Shown in pieces: positions 32,600-42,744 of a stretch of 64,000 bases of DNA. This DNA is from Phyto melanocephala (lineage: Eukaryota > Arthropoda > Insecta > Diptera > Rhinophoridae). Made by a program: the position numbers and the translations under genes. The notes under the pieces are model-generated. The model ran no database searches, had not been told where the DNA came from, and saw only the letters and a program-made list of their open reading frames with translations. Each line of letters begins with the position of its first letter. The stretch's first letter is position 1. The DNA lies in assembly GCA_941918925.1 (NCBI GenBank), contig OW799235.1:34151201-34215200 (forward strand). Direction: 5' to 3'.

Positions 32600-33920
32600 C
32601 GGCTATGTATTTTAGGTTGGAAGATTTCCGTATGAGGAAAGTATTGACCATAGGGACATCCCAGGTAGGGGTTTTATCACCCCTGTTGTGGCTACTAACG
32701 GTTAACGTTATTCTAAAGTAATATTGAAAGTGAAGTAGAAAGATCGTGGTGTATGAGGATGACATAATGCTGCTTCAGGGGAAGATTTCTTCAAACGATT
32801 AGCGAGCTACTGAATTAGACACTGTGTGCACTAACTTCTTTAAATACAAGAAATGGGCTTAGTGTAAATGTATCAGATGGAGTTAGTTCTCTTCAGCGCT
32901 TAGGCGACCGATAGTTAAAGGGTTAGAGTATGAATTGGCTCTTAAAGCATATTATCTTAGTCAAGTCCTGGGCAGTAAGCTATCTTGGAAGAAAATACAT
33001 AGGAGAGGGTGAAGAGTCTACTACACATGCAGAAACTCTACAGGCAAGAGTTGGGATCTACGACGAAAGGTTGTAAACTAGATTTACACAACGGTGGTAA
33101 GACCCATTTTTACATGTGGATGTAATGTGTGGTAGGAGGTATTGAAAAACGGTTGTTATTGCTTCTTACAAAAGTACTAGGTGTTCTTGATTTTGGTATC
33201 ACTGGCGCCATGAAAAGTATACATCAGGAGTTGCTAGACATTATTCTTAATACCGTTCTTAAATAGGCTGGGGGAGTCGGAGTTGTGAAAAATACTTTAT
33301 ACTGGCCACATTAAGATTATATGAGAGACTGCTCACGAGAATTATTTGACAGACTATTTGATCACAGAGATCAGCTTTGATATGACATCCCCACTAATAA
33401 TTTCTGAAAGAGTTCGACGTTCTGTATGAGGAGACTGATGTTTTCACGGATATATCAAAGCTAGAGAAATAGGTGCGGTTTTCTGTATTATGGGAAAAGA
33501 ATATTAGAAAGGTTTTCTGATGATTGCAGTGTATTTTAAGCGTAAATTTTGACTCTCTATTGGGCAATGGATCTTATAATGAATTATGTTTCAAAGGGTA
33601 GGTATTTTATCTTTACGTGGATAGATAGGCAGCTCTGTAGGCTTTGAAATAGTATTATATCAAATCTAGGCTAGATAGGGACTGTAAGGGAGCTATAATT
33701 AGGAATATGGGATTCTTTAACGTCAGATTGTTTACCGAAGGAGGATATTGTGGAGTTGTCTGGCAAACTTCTGTACGGCAAATCAGAACTAGTAACAATA
33801 TATAAAGAGGGCATAGCAAGGTCAAGGGCGGGCCAAAATTATGGGCGAATTAGGGCCTGGATGCCAAACAGGACTGATAAAGTATGTTGTCTATTATTAC
33901 CTGATATTACCAAACCATAG
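32600..33920 (+). pseudogene. Decayed R1/jockey-type LINE reverse transcriptase
   Basis: At about 32638..32715 the frame reads VLTIGTSQVGVLSPLLWLLT then VNVIL, matching the G-T-P-Q-G-G-V-L-S-P-L-L-W-x-L motif of R1-like reverse transcriptases; QGG has become QVG. Near 32740 the catalytic block reads VVYEDDIMLL where AYADD is expected. Near 33080..33240 fragments TTVVRPIFTCGCNVWWEVL and FGITGAMKSIHQELLDIIL match the C-terminal thumb region. Many stops and frameshifts separate the blocks, so it is an old 5'-truncated copy. The region after 33250 is too decayed to assign. Confidence 0.7.
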
Positions 33921-34369
33921 GGTTAGGTAAGTAATAATGTGTAGGAGAAAAAACCAGAGAATATCATTGGATTAATCTGGGTTGTACGTTTAATATAAAG
34001 ACAATGAAGGCTTGATAGGAATATATTTTCTGGTTGTTAATTTCAAAAGCAAATATTAAATTTTAAATCCTGAAGTGGTCATTGGAAATAATTATAAATG
34101 TTTTGATCAATTTAAAAATGTCAGGCATTATAAAGTGTAAAGCTGAATTATACTTACCTTGGAAAGGAATTTCTTCTAAATATAAAAAGAATATATTTCA
34201 GTCTAAAATCTGCAAATCAAAAAATTTTAATGGTAATTTAGTTTTTCCAAACTTTAAAAAAATACAAATTTTTATAAGTTTGCCGTCTTTTTACCTGTCA
34301 TCGAGAGTTTTGCGTCTCACTCTCGCATTGGTTAATTGCGTGAAGTCGGTTAGATGCACCGAGTTACAG

Positions 34370-34545
34370 TTACCCGGAGTCTCAATTGGCAACATACAAA
34401 ATTTTATATAAGAAAATAATTGGAGTACCAAACAAAACGCTCTGAAAAATATATAAGAAGTCGAATACGGGAATTCAGGTTTCCTATACGAAAATGTAGG
34501 TCGATGGGCAGTTACAGAAGGACGCTCTTTAGGCAATTGCCGTAA
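34370..34545 (-). repeat. Diverged copy of the protein-like sequence at 26500..26690
   Basis: The minus strand encodes RPSVTAHRPTFSYRK and PEFPYSTSYI, aligning with the plus-strand copy at 26500, with an extra block of roughly 40 bp before YIKFCMLPIETP. Orientation is opposite and the flanks are unrelated, which favours a mobile or duplicated unit. The product is unknown. Confidence 0.4.
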
Positions 34546-35998
34546 TTTTTATGGCGTTTTAATCTCAAACGCTAGCTTTGGGGCACGAAATAACTTTAAA
34601 CAAACAGACAAGCAAAATACTACATATTTGCATTATTAGATATTATTTACAAGTAAAATAAATGAATTGTGAAAATTCGAAATGTACTCATTTTAAAAGA
34701 ATAAATTATACAGAATTTCATACATAAAAAAATTTTTAATTATTTTTTTTTAATTTAATATTTGTGTACTACTTTGAATAGTTTCTTAAGGAAAATATTA
34801 AAATATTAACAATACATACATTATTTCAAAAAAGACGGGAGTTCAAAATGTTATATTGATTATCATAAACAAATTAAAAATATTATGATGATCATGATGT
34901 AACTTATAAGGTGATTGGGAGGAATTTTTATATAATCTTTTTTTATGATTTTTGACGATTTAAAATTATGCAAGAAGAGAGAAATGTATGAATTTTGTTT
35001 TTTCATAAGCGTAAGGGTTTGATGTTTTTAGTAACGAATACCCCCAATCGCCTTTGGCAAATATTTGCATGTTTTGGCATTCGCATTCGCGAATATTTAA
35101 AAACTGATATTTTCTACATGACTACTTAGTATTAAGCACAATCTGCTAATTTTTTTAATTAAAATAAAATCATTAAACACCCTTCCTAAAACAACACATG
35201 ATGTCATATAAAATAAATTGTGCTTAAAACCGATTTTTATTTGTTCCGTCATTAAGCACGTCTTTAACACTTGAATAGTGAGTGAGCAGAAGTGGCAACG
35301 GAATGTATGCATTATACATTTGTTTTTTTTTTTTTACTTGCTGCTTTAAACACAAATGAGCAGATAATTTTTAGATGTCATAGTTCTTTTCGAAATACTT
35401 TTGAGTGCATTTTTAATTATTTAAAAAAAGGAGCGAAATAAAGAACAAAATGCTGTTATGCTGGATCAATGTTGTGTGCTTTGTTATGCATACATACACC
35501 GAAACAATTCCTGCAACATTTTACGAAAACAAATCTTACTCAGCCAGAATTTTTTTTAAATTCCGATCAAATTAGAGCCTATTGCGACTCTTCTGTGTGA
35601 TTAAAAATGCAGAATATGCGCTCATTTTCTGATTAAAATACAAACCTTGTTCGGAAAAAAGTGGTACCCTATCCACAACTCTCCCTGATGTGTCATTTAA
35701 GATTCATATTTTTAGTTATTTTCGATCCTTTTATTATGCCTTTTATAGTCTTTTTCGTTTTCTAGTCATTTTTAATTTTATTTCACTTAATTTGTGAGAC
35801 CTTCTTGTGTCGTTTATCAGTCTATTTCTAATCGCTTAAGGATTTTTTTTAGAATTTTTTGTATCATATTCTTATTGTTTGGAATTCTTTTAATAGTAAT
35901 TTATCAGTCGTATTTCTTTTTATTTGGGAATGTTTCTTATATAATTTGAATCTTTAAGTTTTTAACATTTATTCCAGAATTCGAGTATTCTGTCCGTA
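34546..35998. other. AT-rich spacer, no gene seen
   Basis: Nothing supported; the frames at 35097 and nearby have no recognisable motif. Confidence 0.5.
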
Positions 35999-36142
35999 AC
36001 ACAGTACAACACATGATTTGCCAACTCAATTCTGTTAACTGTATGTGAAATTAGACCCAAAAAGAAGAATTTCTGCATCATTCGTTTTGTCTTCTTACCT
36101 GCGATTTGAAGTTAGTATCGATTTGAAGTTAGTACTATCGTA
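35999..36142 (+). repeat. Left arm of a split palindromic (foldback) repeat
   Basis: The segment from ACACAGTACAAC to ACTATCGTA is repeated inverted at 41315..41468 with a few mismatches and one small indel. Shared blocks include GCCAACTCAATTCTG, GTGAAATTAGACCC, GAAGAATTTCTGCATCATTC and an internal direct repeat GATTTGAAGTTAGTA. When the two inserted elements are removed, the arms meet head to head at GTAC. Confidence 0.8.
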
Positions 36143-36514
36143 TAGGGGAATTTATCACGTTTTAGGCCCTGTTGTTTGACATAGCTCGACAACCACTAGC
36201 CCAATTTAGTTGAAATAAATTTTAAAAAATTAAGAATTACAATTCCCTTAATCTGTTCATATATTGTTTTCCTATACAAGTAACACTTTCGAAGTTAAAA
36301 ATGAATGTATGAAGGGAAAAATTATTTTTTGCCTAAAAATTAAAATTTTTTTTTTTTAAATACATAAAAAATCAAAAATGGAAAAAAGTTTCAAGTCTAG
36401 TTATTTTTTCGCAAAGTCACATAACCTATGAGCAAAATGAGACAAAGATCATAAAAATCGATGCACGCGTTTCGCTTTTATTCGCAATTGAGTAAATGTA
36501 TGAATTTCAAAAAT
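36143..36514 (+). repeat. Left terminal inverted repeat, outer block
   Basis: 372 bp matching the inverse of 39098..39471. The inverted repeat resumes inward at 36789..36816 (GCCAGCCGCCCTTAAAAT, versus the inverse of 39073..39097), after an extra 274-bp block present only on the left side. Confidence 0.9.
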
Positions 36515-36988
36515 TTGCTCGAGATATGCACAACATTATTTGGAGAAAACATTGACACCTTTTTCATGATTCTGAGAATTAAAAAAAAAGGAATAAACAA
36601 AAGGCTATTTGATTTTTATGATTGCGGTAATAAATGTACGTGGACAATTAAACGGAAAGTGGACCTTTTTATTATTTTGGTTTTTCCGGTGGCTACCTAT
36701 ATGATTTTTTTACAGAAATTGCACCCACATTTAAGGGTGGTCATTATTTTTAAAGTTTTGCACAGTTTGAAACGTACAAGTGCTGAATCAGGTATATAGC
36801 CAGCCGCCCTTAAAATATGCGCCCATTTATAAGAACCTGGCAGTAAAATATTCAAAAATACGTAGTATTTATAGGTGTGCATTGATCGATTTTTGGCATT
36901 CAGCCAGTGCCGACGAACGCGAACAGTAAAAGTGATTTTTCTCCAGTTTTTTAAAAGTGAATAACAACAAAACATAAAATATATCAAT

Positions 36989-38957
36989 ATGGAAAACAAC
37001 AAGTGCCCATATTTGGATGAATATTGTTACGTTTGTGGTCATATCGTCCGAAAAATACAGAAAAAAGATCGAAAAAATTTGTTTACTGAGCAATTCAAAA
37101 CCGCGTATTGTAATTATTTCGATGAAGCAGATTTAAGTGGTGCAAATTTTACGCCGAACACAGTGTGCAACAGTTGTTATACTACCCTTCTAAAATGGAT
37201 TCACGGAAAAAGTAAAAAGTTATCTTTTATGAAGCCAGTAATTTGGGTGGAAGACACAACTGGACATGATGAATCCAGGTGCTATGCATGCATAAATTTT
37301 CGTCCTGGATTAAACAGACAACAATTGAAAACAAAAGTATACACTGCTGCATTTACTGCCACACTTCCAGTGCAACGCCCTGCTGATACCGATGCACCTA
37401 AACCTCCGAGTGCGGATACTGTGTCCCTGCTAGCCGCAACCGTTTTCACCAATCCGACCGATTTGGATGATGCTGATTGGATACCCGATATTGAAAATAG
37501 TGCACCACAACCGCTACCACAAATCGAAATGGATTACATTGTGGCCAAGCTGGGACTATCACAACACGACTCCGAATGGCTGACATCATTTTTGAAGAGA
37601 AGAAAACTCACACAGCAAAATGTCAGCGCAACATCATACCGACAACGCCAAGCTGATTTTCAGAAATTTTATTCCGTTGACGAAGCAAATACGTTCACGT
37701 ACGGCCATGATATCCCAGGTTTAGTGAAAAAATTGGGAATGGATTATATCGCTGGCGACTGGCGTTTATTCATCGATGGTTCAGTTACTAGTTTGAAGGC
37801 TGTGCTGCTGCACAAAAAAAATAAAAAACCATGCATTCCATTGGGATTCAGCACAACTATGAAGGAAACGTATGAAGCATTGGGCGAAATTTTGAAGAAA
37901 ATCAAATACGATGAACACAAATGGAACATTTGTTGCGATCTGAAGGTGGTCAACATACTACAAGGGATTATAGAAAAGGGCGGATATCCAAAATACTTCT
38001 GCTTCCTTTGTAATTGGGATTCACGATACAAAGGAAATCAATATCAATGTAAAGATTGGAAAGGAAGAACTCCCGAGCTCAACAAACAATTAAAATTACG
38101 CAATGAACCTATGATAAAGGACCTGGATGATATTTTGTTGCCACCACTCCACATGAAACTGGAAATAGCTGGGAAATTCGTTGAAGTGGTGGTCAAAAAA
38201 GTTAACGGCGCCTTTGACTGTTTGAAATCCATCTTTCCGAAACTCAGTGATGAGAAAATTAAAAACGGTACATATCGTACTCTGTATTTCAATATTGTCA
38301 TATCTAAATTTGTTAATTTCTATACATTCGCATTACCAATAATTTTTTCGTTTTTCTTATGTATTTAAAACAGGTATTCTCAATGGACCTGATATTCGGA
38401 AATTGATCAAAAGTGATTCTTTCACACATTTGCTTTCAGATCATCACGACCACCAACATGCATGGAACGCATTGAAAGAAGTAATAGAAGGCGTTCTAGG
38501 AAAGAACCGTGTCCAGCGAGAAGAGATACAGCAACGAGTGGACAGGTTGCTGTTTTATTTTGAAAAAATCGGTGCATCCATGACGCTGAAATTGCATTTC
38601 TTGCACCACCACCTCGATACTTTTTTGGCACAATCACCTCAGGAATCAGACGAACAAGGAGAGAGGTTCCACCAGGTGACCATGCCATTTGAAAAGCGGT
38701 TCAAAAGCAAAAAATTGGATGCATTGCTTGCGGAGGTTTGTTGGTGGAGTTCCACAATTATGCAGTTTGAAGAAAGCACCGAAGATGAAGACATTGAAAT
38801 TGGTGGACACAGTGAAAGAAACACGCCCTTGAATAGTATGTGTATCTCGGATGACGATACAGACTCAGACCATGAATATGAACAACCTACGAAGAAAACA
38901 AGATCATCAGAACCACAAGCGTCAACTTCTACAAGGATGGATATTGCCAATAATTGA
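36989..38957 (+). CDS. Putative transposase of an unassigned family (two exons, 620 aa)
   Basis: Exon 1 is 36989..38267 and exon 2 is 38374..38957; the 106-bp intron has GTACAT...AACAG borders and joins KIKN-G-ILNGPDIRKL in frame. The N-terminus has three CxxC pairs (C13/C16, C60/C63, C98/C101), a likely zinc-binding, DNA-binding module. The central part has DWRLFIDGS (D263), NICCDLK (D317) and CFLC (C338/C341), then LHMKLE; exon 2 has SMTLKLHFLHHHLD and SDEQGERFHQ (E520/E523). D...D...CxxC...E resembles the RNase H-fold DDE core of hAT/P/Kolobok-like transposases, but the assignment is an inference. The C-terminus is acidic and then basic, ending KKTRSSEPQ. Similar proteins with IKLG and SDE.GERFHQ motifs are, from memory, common unnamed proteins in arthropod genomes. 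The gene lies between inverted repeats and has no breaks. Confidence 0.85.
38268..38373 (+). other. Intron of the putative transposase gene
   Basis: 106-bp intron, G|GTACAT donor and TTAAAACAG acceptor. Reading through it would give about 32 unrelated hydrophobic residues and a stop, so unspliced transcripts would encode a 459-residue product lacking the C-terminal catalytic acid. Regulated splicing is a possibility by analogy with the P element only. Confidence 0.85.
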
Positions 38958-39028
38958 AAAAATGTTCTAAATTTTGTTTTTATGCATATTATAATTGCAT
39001 ATTATTTTATTTTCATTAAGTTTTTATA

Positions 39029-39034
39029 AATAAA
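39029..39034 (+). terminator. Polyadenylation signal AATAAA of the transposase gene
   Basis: AATAAA lies 71 bp after the stop codon and upstream of the right inverted repeat, followed by a T-rich downstream stretch. Confidence 0.7.
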
Positions 39035-39072
39035 GTTTTTTTTTGCATGATAATTTTTTAATTTATATTTTT

Positions 39073-39471
39073 ATTTTAAGGGTGGTGGCTATAACTGATT
39101 TTTGAAATTCATACATTTACTCAATTGCGAATAAAAGCGAAACGCATGCATCGATTTTTATGATCTTTGTCTCATTTTGCTCATAGGTTATGTGACTTTG
39201 CGAAAAAATAACTAGACTTGAAACTTTTTTCCATTTTGGATTTTTTATGTATTTAAAAAAAAAAAAATTTAAATTTTTAGGCAAAAAATAATTTGTTCCC
39301 TTCATACATTCATTTTTAACTTCGAAAGTGTTACTTGTATAGGAAAACAATATATGAACAGATTAAGGGAATTGTAATTCTTAATTTTTTAAAATTTATT
39401 TCAACTAAATTGGGCTAGTGGTTGTCGAGCTATGTCAAACAACAGGGCCTAAAACGTGATAAATTCCCCTA
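39073..39471 (-). repeat. Right terminal inverted repeat
   Basis: The inverse of the left repeat; here the outer block (39098..39471) and inner block (39073..39097) are contiguous, unlike on the left. Small differences include CGCATGCATCG against CGATGCACGCG and different T/A run lengths. Confidence 0.9.
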
Positions 39472-39884
39472 TACTGTTACGGATTTTTTTCTATTAATTT
39501 TTTCTTCTTGAAAAACCTCCTATGCCTTTCAAAATTACACATTCGAATTTTCTGGCAAGGCCCGATAATTCTACGTTTCTTTTAAAACTTTACCCATTTG
39601 CATATACATATGTACATATACATATGCAACTGTTACGGTTGGCAACCAATTTTTTTAATATGAGTTTCGATAGACGATCACAAACGGAAAGTTTTGTCAC
39701 CTCTCATGTCCTTACGTCTCCTCTTACAATTGCCATCACCTCAGTTTACCGTTAAATTGTCTGACCAATAGCAGCACGACACATTTCAAACCGGTTTTGC
39801 GGAAAGAGGAATGGAAAAGAAAAAAAGATTTTGCAAGTGATGCCTTTCAGCGATTTGCTGATTTTGCGTAATTGTTATAAGGGC

Positions 39885-39908
39885 CCAGTAGGCAAGATCA
39901 CCTACTGG
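39885..39908. other. Hairpin CCAGTAGG / CCTACTGG
   Basis: A perfect 8-bp stem with an 8-nt loop CAAGATCA, in an otherwise A-rich part of the possible LTR element. It may be a transcript structure; nothing shows its role. Confidence 0.5.
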
Positions 39909-40639
39909 CAACTTTGCAAAAGAAAAAGAAAGGAAAAGAGAAGAAAATAAAAATCAGATTAAGAAAAGTTGAAAGTTGACAGTTGATTTTAAGAAGTTGA
40001 AAAAAAAGGTCGTGCTTTAAGAGTAAAACTTTGTGTTTGTTGTGAGCGCGAAAAAAAAAAATTTTAACATTAATAAAATAAAATTATATATATATATAGA
40101 AACTATAAAACAAAAACAAGAAATAGTTATAAATTAAATATTTAATACATTAAAATTTCATACATATGCAAAAGCAACAAAAGAAAAAAAATATTTAAAA
40201 TCGTACATATTAACTTTATATAAAAAGAAAAGAAAAAAAGAAAATTTTGAAGTAATTGTGTTATATAGGTATACCTATACCAAATAAAAATTTATTACCT
40301 ACTAAGTGGAAAAAAAGAAAGGGCTCCACTTGCAGCAAATTTAATAACCTTAAAAATACTCTCCACTGTATTTAATATTTCGCTATTGTGCTTATTCAAA
40401 AACGTGTAATATTCCCTCCATAAAGGACTGAATAACTAAAAGTAAGAAAGTACAAAAACAGACAGTTAATTTCCATGAAAATTTGCACAAGTGTCAAAAA
40501 CAAATTAATATTTTCGAAAGAAAAAAAAGAAGAAGAAAATGTTCCGACCGGCTAGGACAATGCTGCCGGCAACGTCAACTCTACCAGCGGCAACACATCA
40601 CCAGCAATGACAAAATACACCGAAAGTTACAGCATTGAA

Positions 40640-40800
40640 TTGGGCTAAGTAGTTTTATTATTAGTATTTTTATTATTCCCATTATTATTAGTTTTCCTAT
40701 TGTATTAATATTATTATTATTATTGGTTTTATTATCATTATTAATATTATTATTATTACAATTATTATTACTATTAAAATTATCATTATTAAAATTATTG
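40640..40800. repeat. ATT-rich microsatellite
   Basis: Imperfect (ATT)n/(TTA)n tract with interspersed ATC and AAT units, followed at about 40824 by a short (AT)n run. Confidence 0.85.
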
Positions 40801-41042
40801 TCATCAGTTTTTTTTTAATGAATATATATATATATATAAAACGTTTATATGAAAGAAACTTGTGAAAATAAACTTTGTATGTAAGTGCATCATGAATTTC
40901 TAAATTTTCTTTATTCAGAGGAGGAATGTTGAAGGTAAGTGTGGTAAACTAAGCGGGTGATCACATTATTGGGACAGACATAAAATTTTAGGTACTTAGT
41001 CTGTCATAGGAGCAAATTGCGGGAGGGAAAACAATAGTACCA

Positions 41043-41068
41043 GGCATGACGATCCACCTGGTCATGCC
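41043..41068. other. Hairpin GGCATGAC / GTCATGCC
   Basis: A perfect 8-bp stem with a 10-nt loop GATCCACCTG, near the right end of the possible LTR element. Confidence 0.5.
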
Positions 41069-41314
41069 AACGTTTGCATAACGACAGCGCTGTTAAATTT
41101 TAAAAGCTTTGTTTAAAAATTTTCCGTACTCTAAAGGTGTGTAGGGTACGGTCATATGTTCACGTGCCAAATACCCCGGGTTGAGAACCATTGACCTTTT
41201 TGCTCGAGCTAGCTGGCAACCGCCTTTCACGCCCTTAACCCAATATTTGGCGTGGGTATGTTTCGCTTTTATTATTTTTGTATTTGGTAGTCGAAAAATA
41301 CCGGCACGTAACAA

Positions 41315-41468
41315 TACGATAGTACTAACTTCAAATCGATACTAACTTCAAATCGCAGGTAAGAAGACAAAACGAATGATGCAGAAATTCTTCTTTTTGG
41401 GTCTAATTTCACATACAGTTCACAGAATTGAGTTGGCAATCAATTAACTGAAAAATGTTGTACTGTGT
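41315..41468 (-). repeat. Right arm of the split palindromic repeat
   Basis: The inverse of 35999..36142: ATACGATAGTACTAACTTCA at the inner edge to GTTGTACTGTGT at the outer edge. No target duplication is visible outside the two arms. Confidence 0.8.
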
Positions 41469-41966
41469 AATACTTAAGAAAAAAAAAAAAACATAACAAG
41501 CAGTGTTTAATCATCTATCTGCTCAAAATATGATTACAAAAAGTAACCAAATTGCAAACACCTGTATAATCTGTTTTTGATCAATTGGTTTTCAATCACC
41601 CAGATGCGCCAAAGATGATTAAAAATAACGGATAGAATACTCACATTGTAAACGTCTAAATGATCGACTTGCGATTGCACTAAAATTTGTTATTATATTT
41701 AAAATCCACCTCTTTTTATCCATTAGTGCGTATCATTTTTGAGTTAATTGTAATCGCGTAAAAGATTAATCAATTTTTGATCATCAGAAGTACTCTCAGC
41801 TGACTCAGAATAATGATTAAAAAAACGTTCATCCAAAATGTTAGCTGGGTACCCATTTCTTTCTTTGAATATATTCAAATAAATTCAAAGTGATAAAAAC
41901 GTTTAAAGTAGATCTAGGGGGGAAAGAAGAGTTCTACCCCTAAATCAAATTTCTTCCTTTTATAAG
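41469..41966. other. AT-rich spacer, no gene seen
   Basis: Several ATGATTAAAAA/TGATCAATTT-type motifs recur but no gene or defined repeat is supported. Confidence 0.45.
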
Positions 41967-41968
41967 TA

Positions 41969-42491
41969 AAACAAGTAATAGCGCTATATTATAATAAAAA
42001 TATAAATAATATATTAAATAAAAAATAAAAAAAAATTAAAAAAAAAAAATAAAAAAAAAAAAAAATTTTTTGGGCTCAGCTGGGATTCGATGCCACGTTT
42101 ACTTTAACCAATATACAAGTTTGTATGTATGTATGTTGTTGTTGTAATGTTGTTTTTGTGAAAAAAAAATCGAGGTGGTCGTTGGTTTTTGCTCATATCT
42201 GAGTTGTTTATGAACCGATGTTTCTGATTTTCAATACCGATCTACTCCCGAATATTTCTGATATTTTAATACCTCACCCGGGTCCAAGCGATTTCGGGGG
42301 GCTTCAAAAAGTTGATTTCAACATACACACGGACAGACGGTCAGACGGACAGACTGACAGGGCTTAATCGACTCCCCTATTCATAAGCTTTCAGAAAATA
42401 TATACTTTATGGGGTCGGAAATGAAAATTGTAGAAATTTCACACGGAATGACAAACCTATATATACCATTTTTCACTGTGTGAAGGGTATA
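41969..42491 (+). repeat. Repeat family A, copy 4 (internally deleted)
   Basis: AACAAGTAATAGCGCTATAT is joined directly to the oligo-A/T tract; the stem-loop and TATACCCTTCACA of the left end are deleted. The right part is well preserved: GATTCGATGCCACG, ACCGATCTACTCCCGAATAT, GACAGACGGTCAGACGGACA, TACTTTATGGGGTCGG and the TTTCACTGTGTGAAGGGTAT hairpin. Confidence 0.8.
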
Positions 42492-42599
42492 ACAAACAGT
42501 TTATATATTCTTATAAAGAATTTAGCCCGCCAAATGCTTAAGCAGGAGCCACGCTTTTATAAACATTTTTTTATATTTGTAAGACAAATTGGTTTAAAT

Positions 42600-42744
42600 A
42601 GAAAAAATAAATAAATAATAAACTTGAATCGTTTTAACAATTAAATAAAATTGGAAGAAGTATTTGTTATCAGCTTTTAATATTTTTCCCTAATTGCAAC
42701 TTAATTAAATATTTTTCTTATTTTGACTTTTTGTAAGTTGTGAG
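42600..42744 (+). repeat. Partial satellite monomer, left of the insertion
   Basis: AATAAAATTGGAAGAAGTAT, TTGTTATCAGCTTTT, TTGCAACTTAATTAAATATT and TTTGTAAGTTGTGAG match the tail half of early array monomers (compare 44270..44385). The other half of this monomer resumes at 43557 after the 804-bp insertion, so the array's left edge is about here. Confidence 0.8.

Larger units (their letters stand above)
36143..39471 (+). mobile_element. Intact 3.33-kb DNA transposon with ~375-bp inverted repeats and TA duplication
   Basis: The ends TAGGGGAATTTATCACG and inverse are flanked by TA on both sides (36141..36142 and 39472..39473). The terminal inverted repeats (36143..36514 and 39098..39471) are about 97 percent identical by eye. 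Between them lies a two-exon gene with a polyadenylation signal. The sister arm of the surrounding palindrome (about 41307..41325) supplies a paralogous empty site, ATCGTATTGTTACG, against the flanks ATCGTA and TACTGTTACG. This supports both borders and a 2-bp duplication. Long inverted repeats plus one intact gene suggest a young, possibly autonomous, element. The superfamily is not assigned: the TA target recalls Tc1/mariner but the protein does not. Confidence 0.9.
39475..41314. mobile_element. Probable LTR-type element or solo LTR with TGTTACG...CGTAACA ends
   Basis: The stretch lies exactly between the two palindrome arms once the adjacent DNA transposon is removed. It starts TGTTACGG and ends CACGTAACA, the TG...CA form of LTRs, and is bordered by GTAC on the left (reconstructed) and ATAC on the right, a possible 4-bp duplication with one change. 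No gag or pol frame is present in the 1840 bp, so it would be a solo LTR or a non-autonomous derivative. It contains two strong hairpins (39885..39908 and 41043..41068) and an ATT-rich microsatellite. No internal LTR repeat was recognised, so the class is uncertain. Confidence 0.4.

Noticed and set aside
36461..36799. 112-codon plus frame and overlapping minus frames at the transposon's left end
   Set aside because: They overlap the inverted repeat and the extra 274-bp block; no start context, motif or equivalent in the right arm supports them.
38422..38950. Minus-strand frames of 88 and 103 codons
   Set aside because: Shadows of exon 2 of the putative transposase.
36141..39473. A TATA 4-bp target duplication with ends GGGGAATTT
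   Set aside because: The paralogous empty site in the palindrome arm has only one TA at this position, so TATA would leave two unexplained bases.
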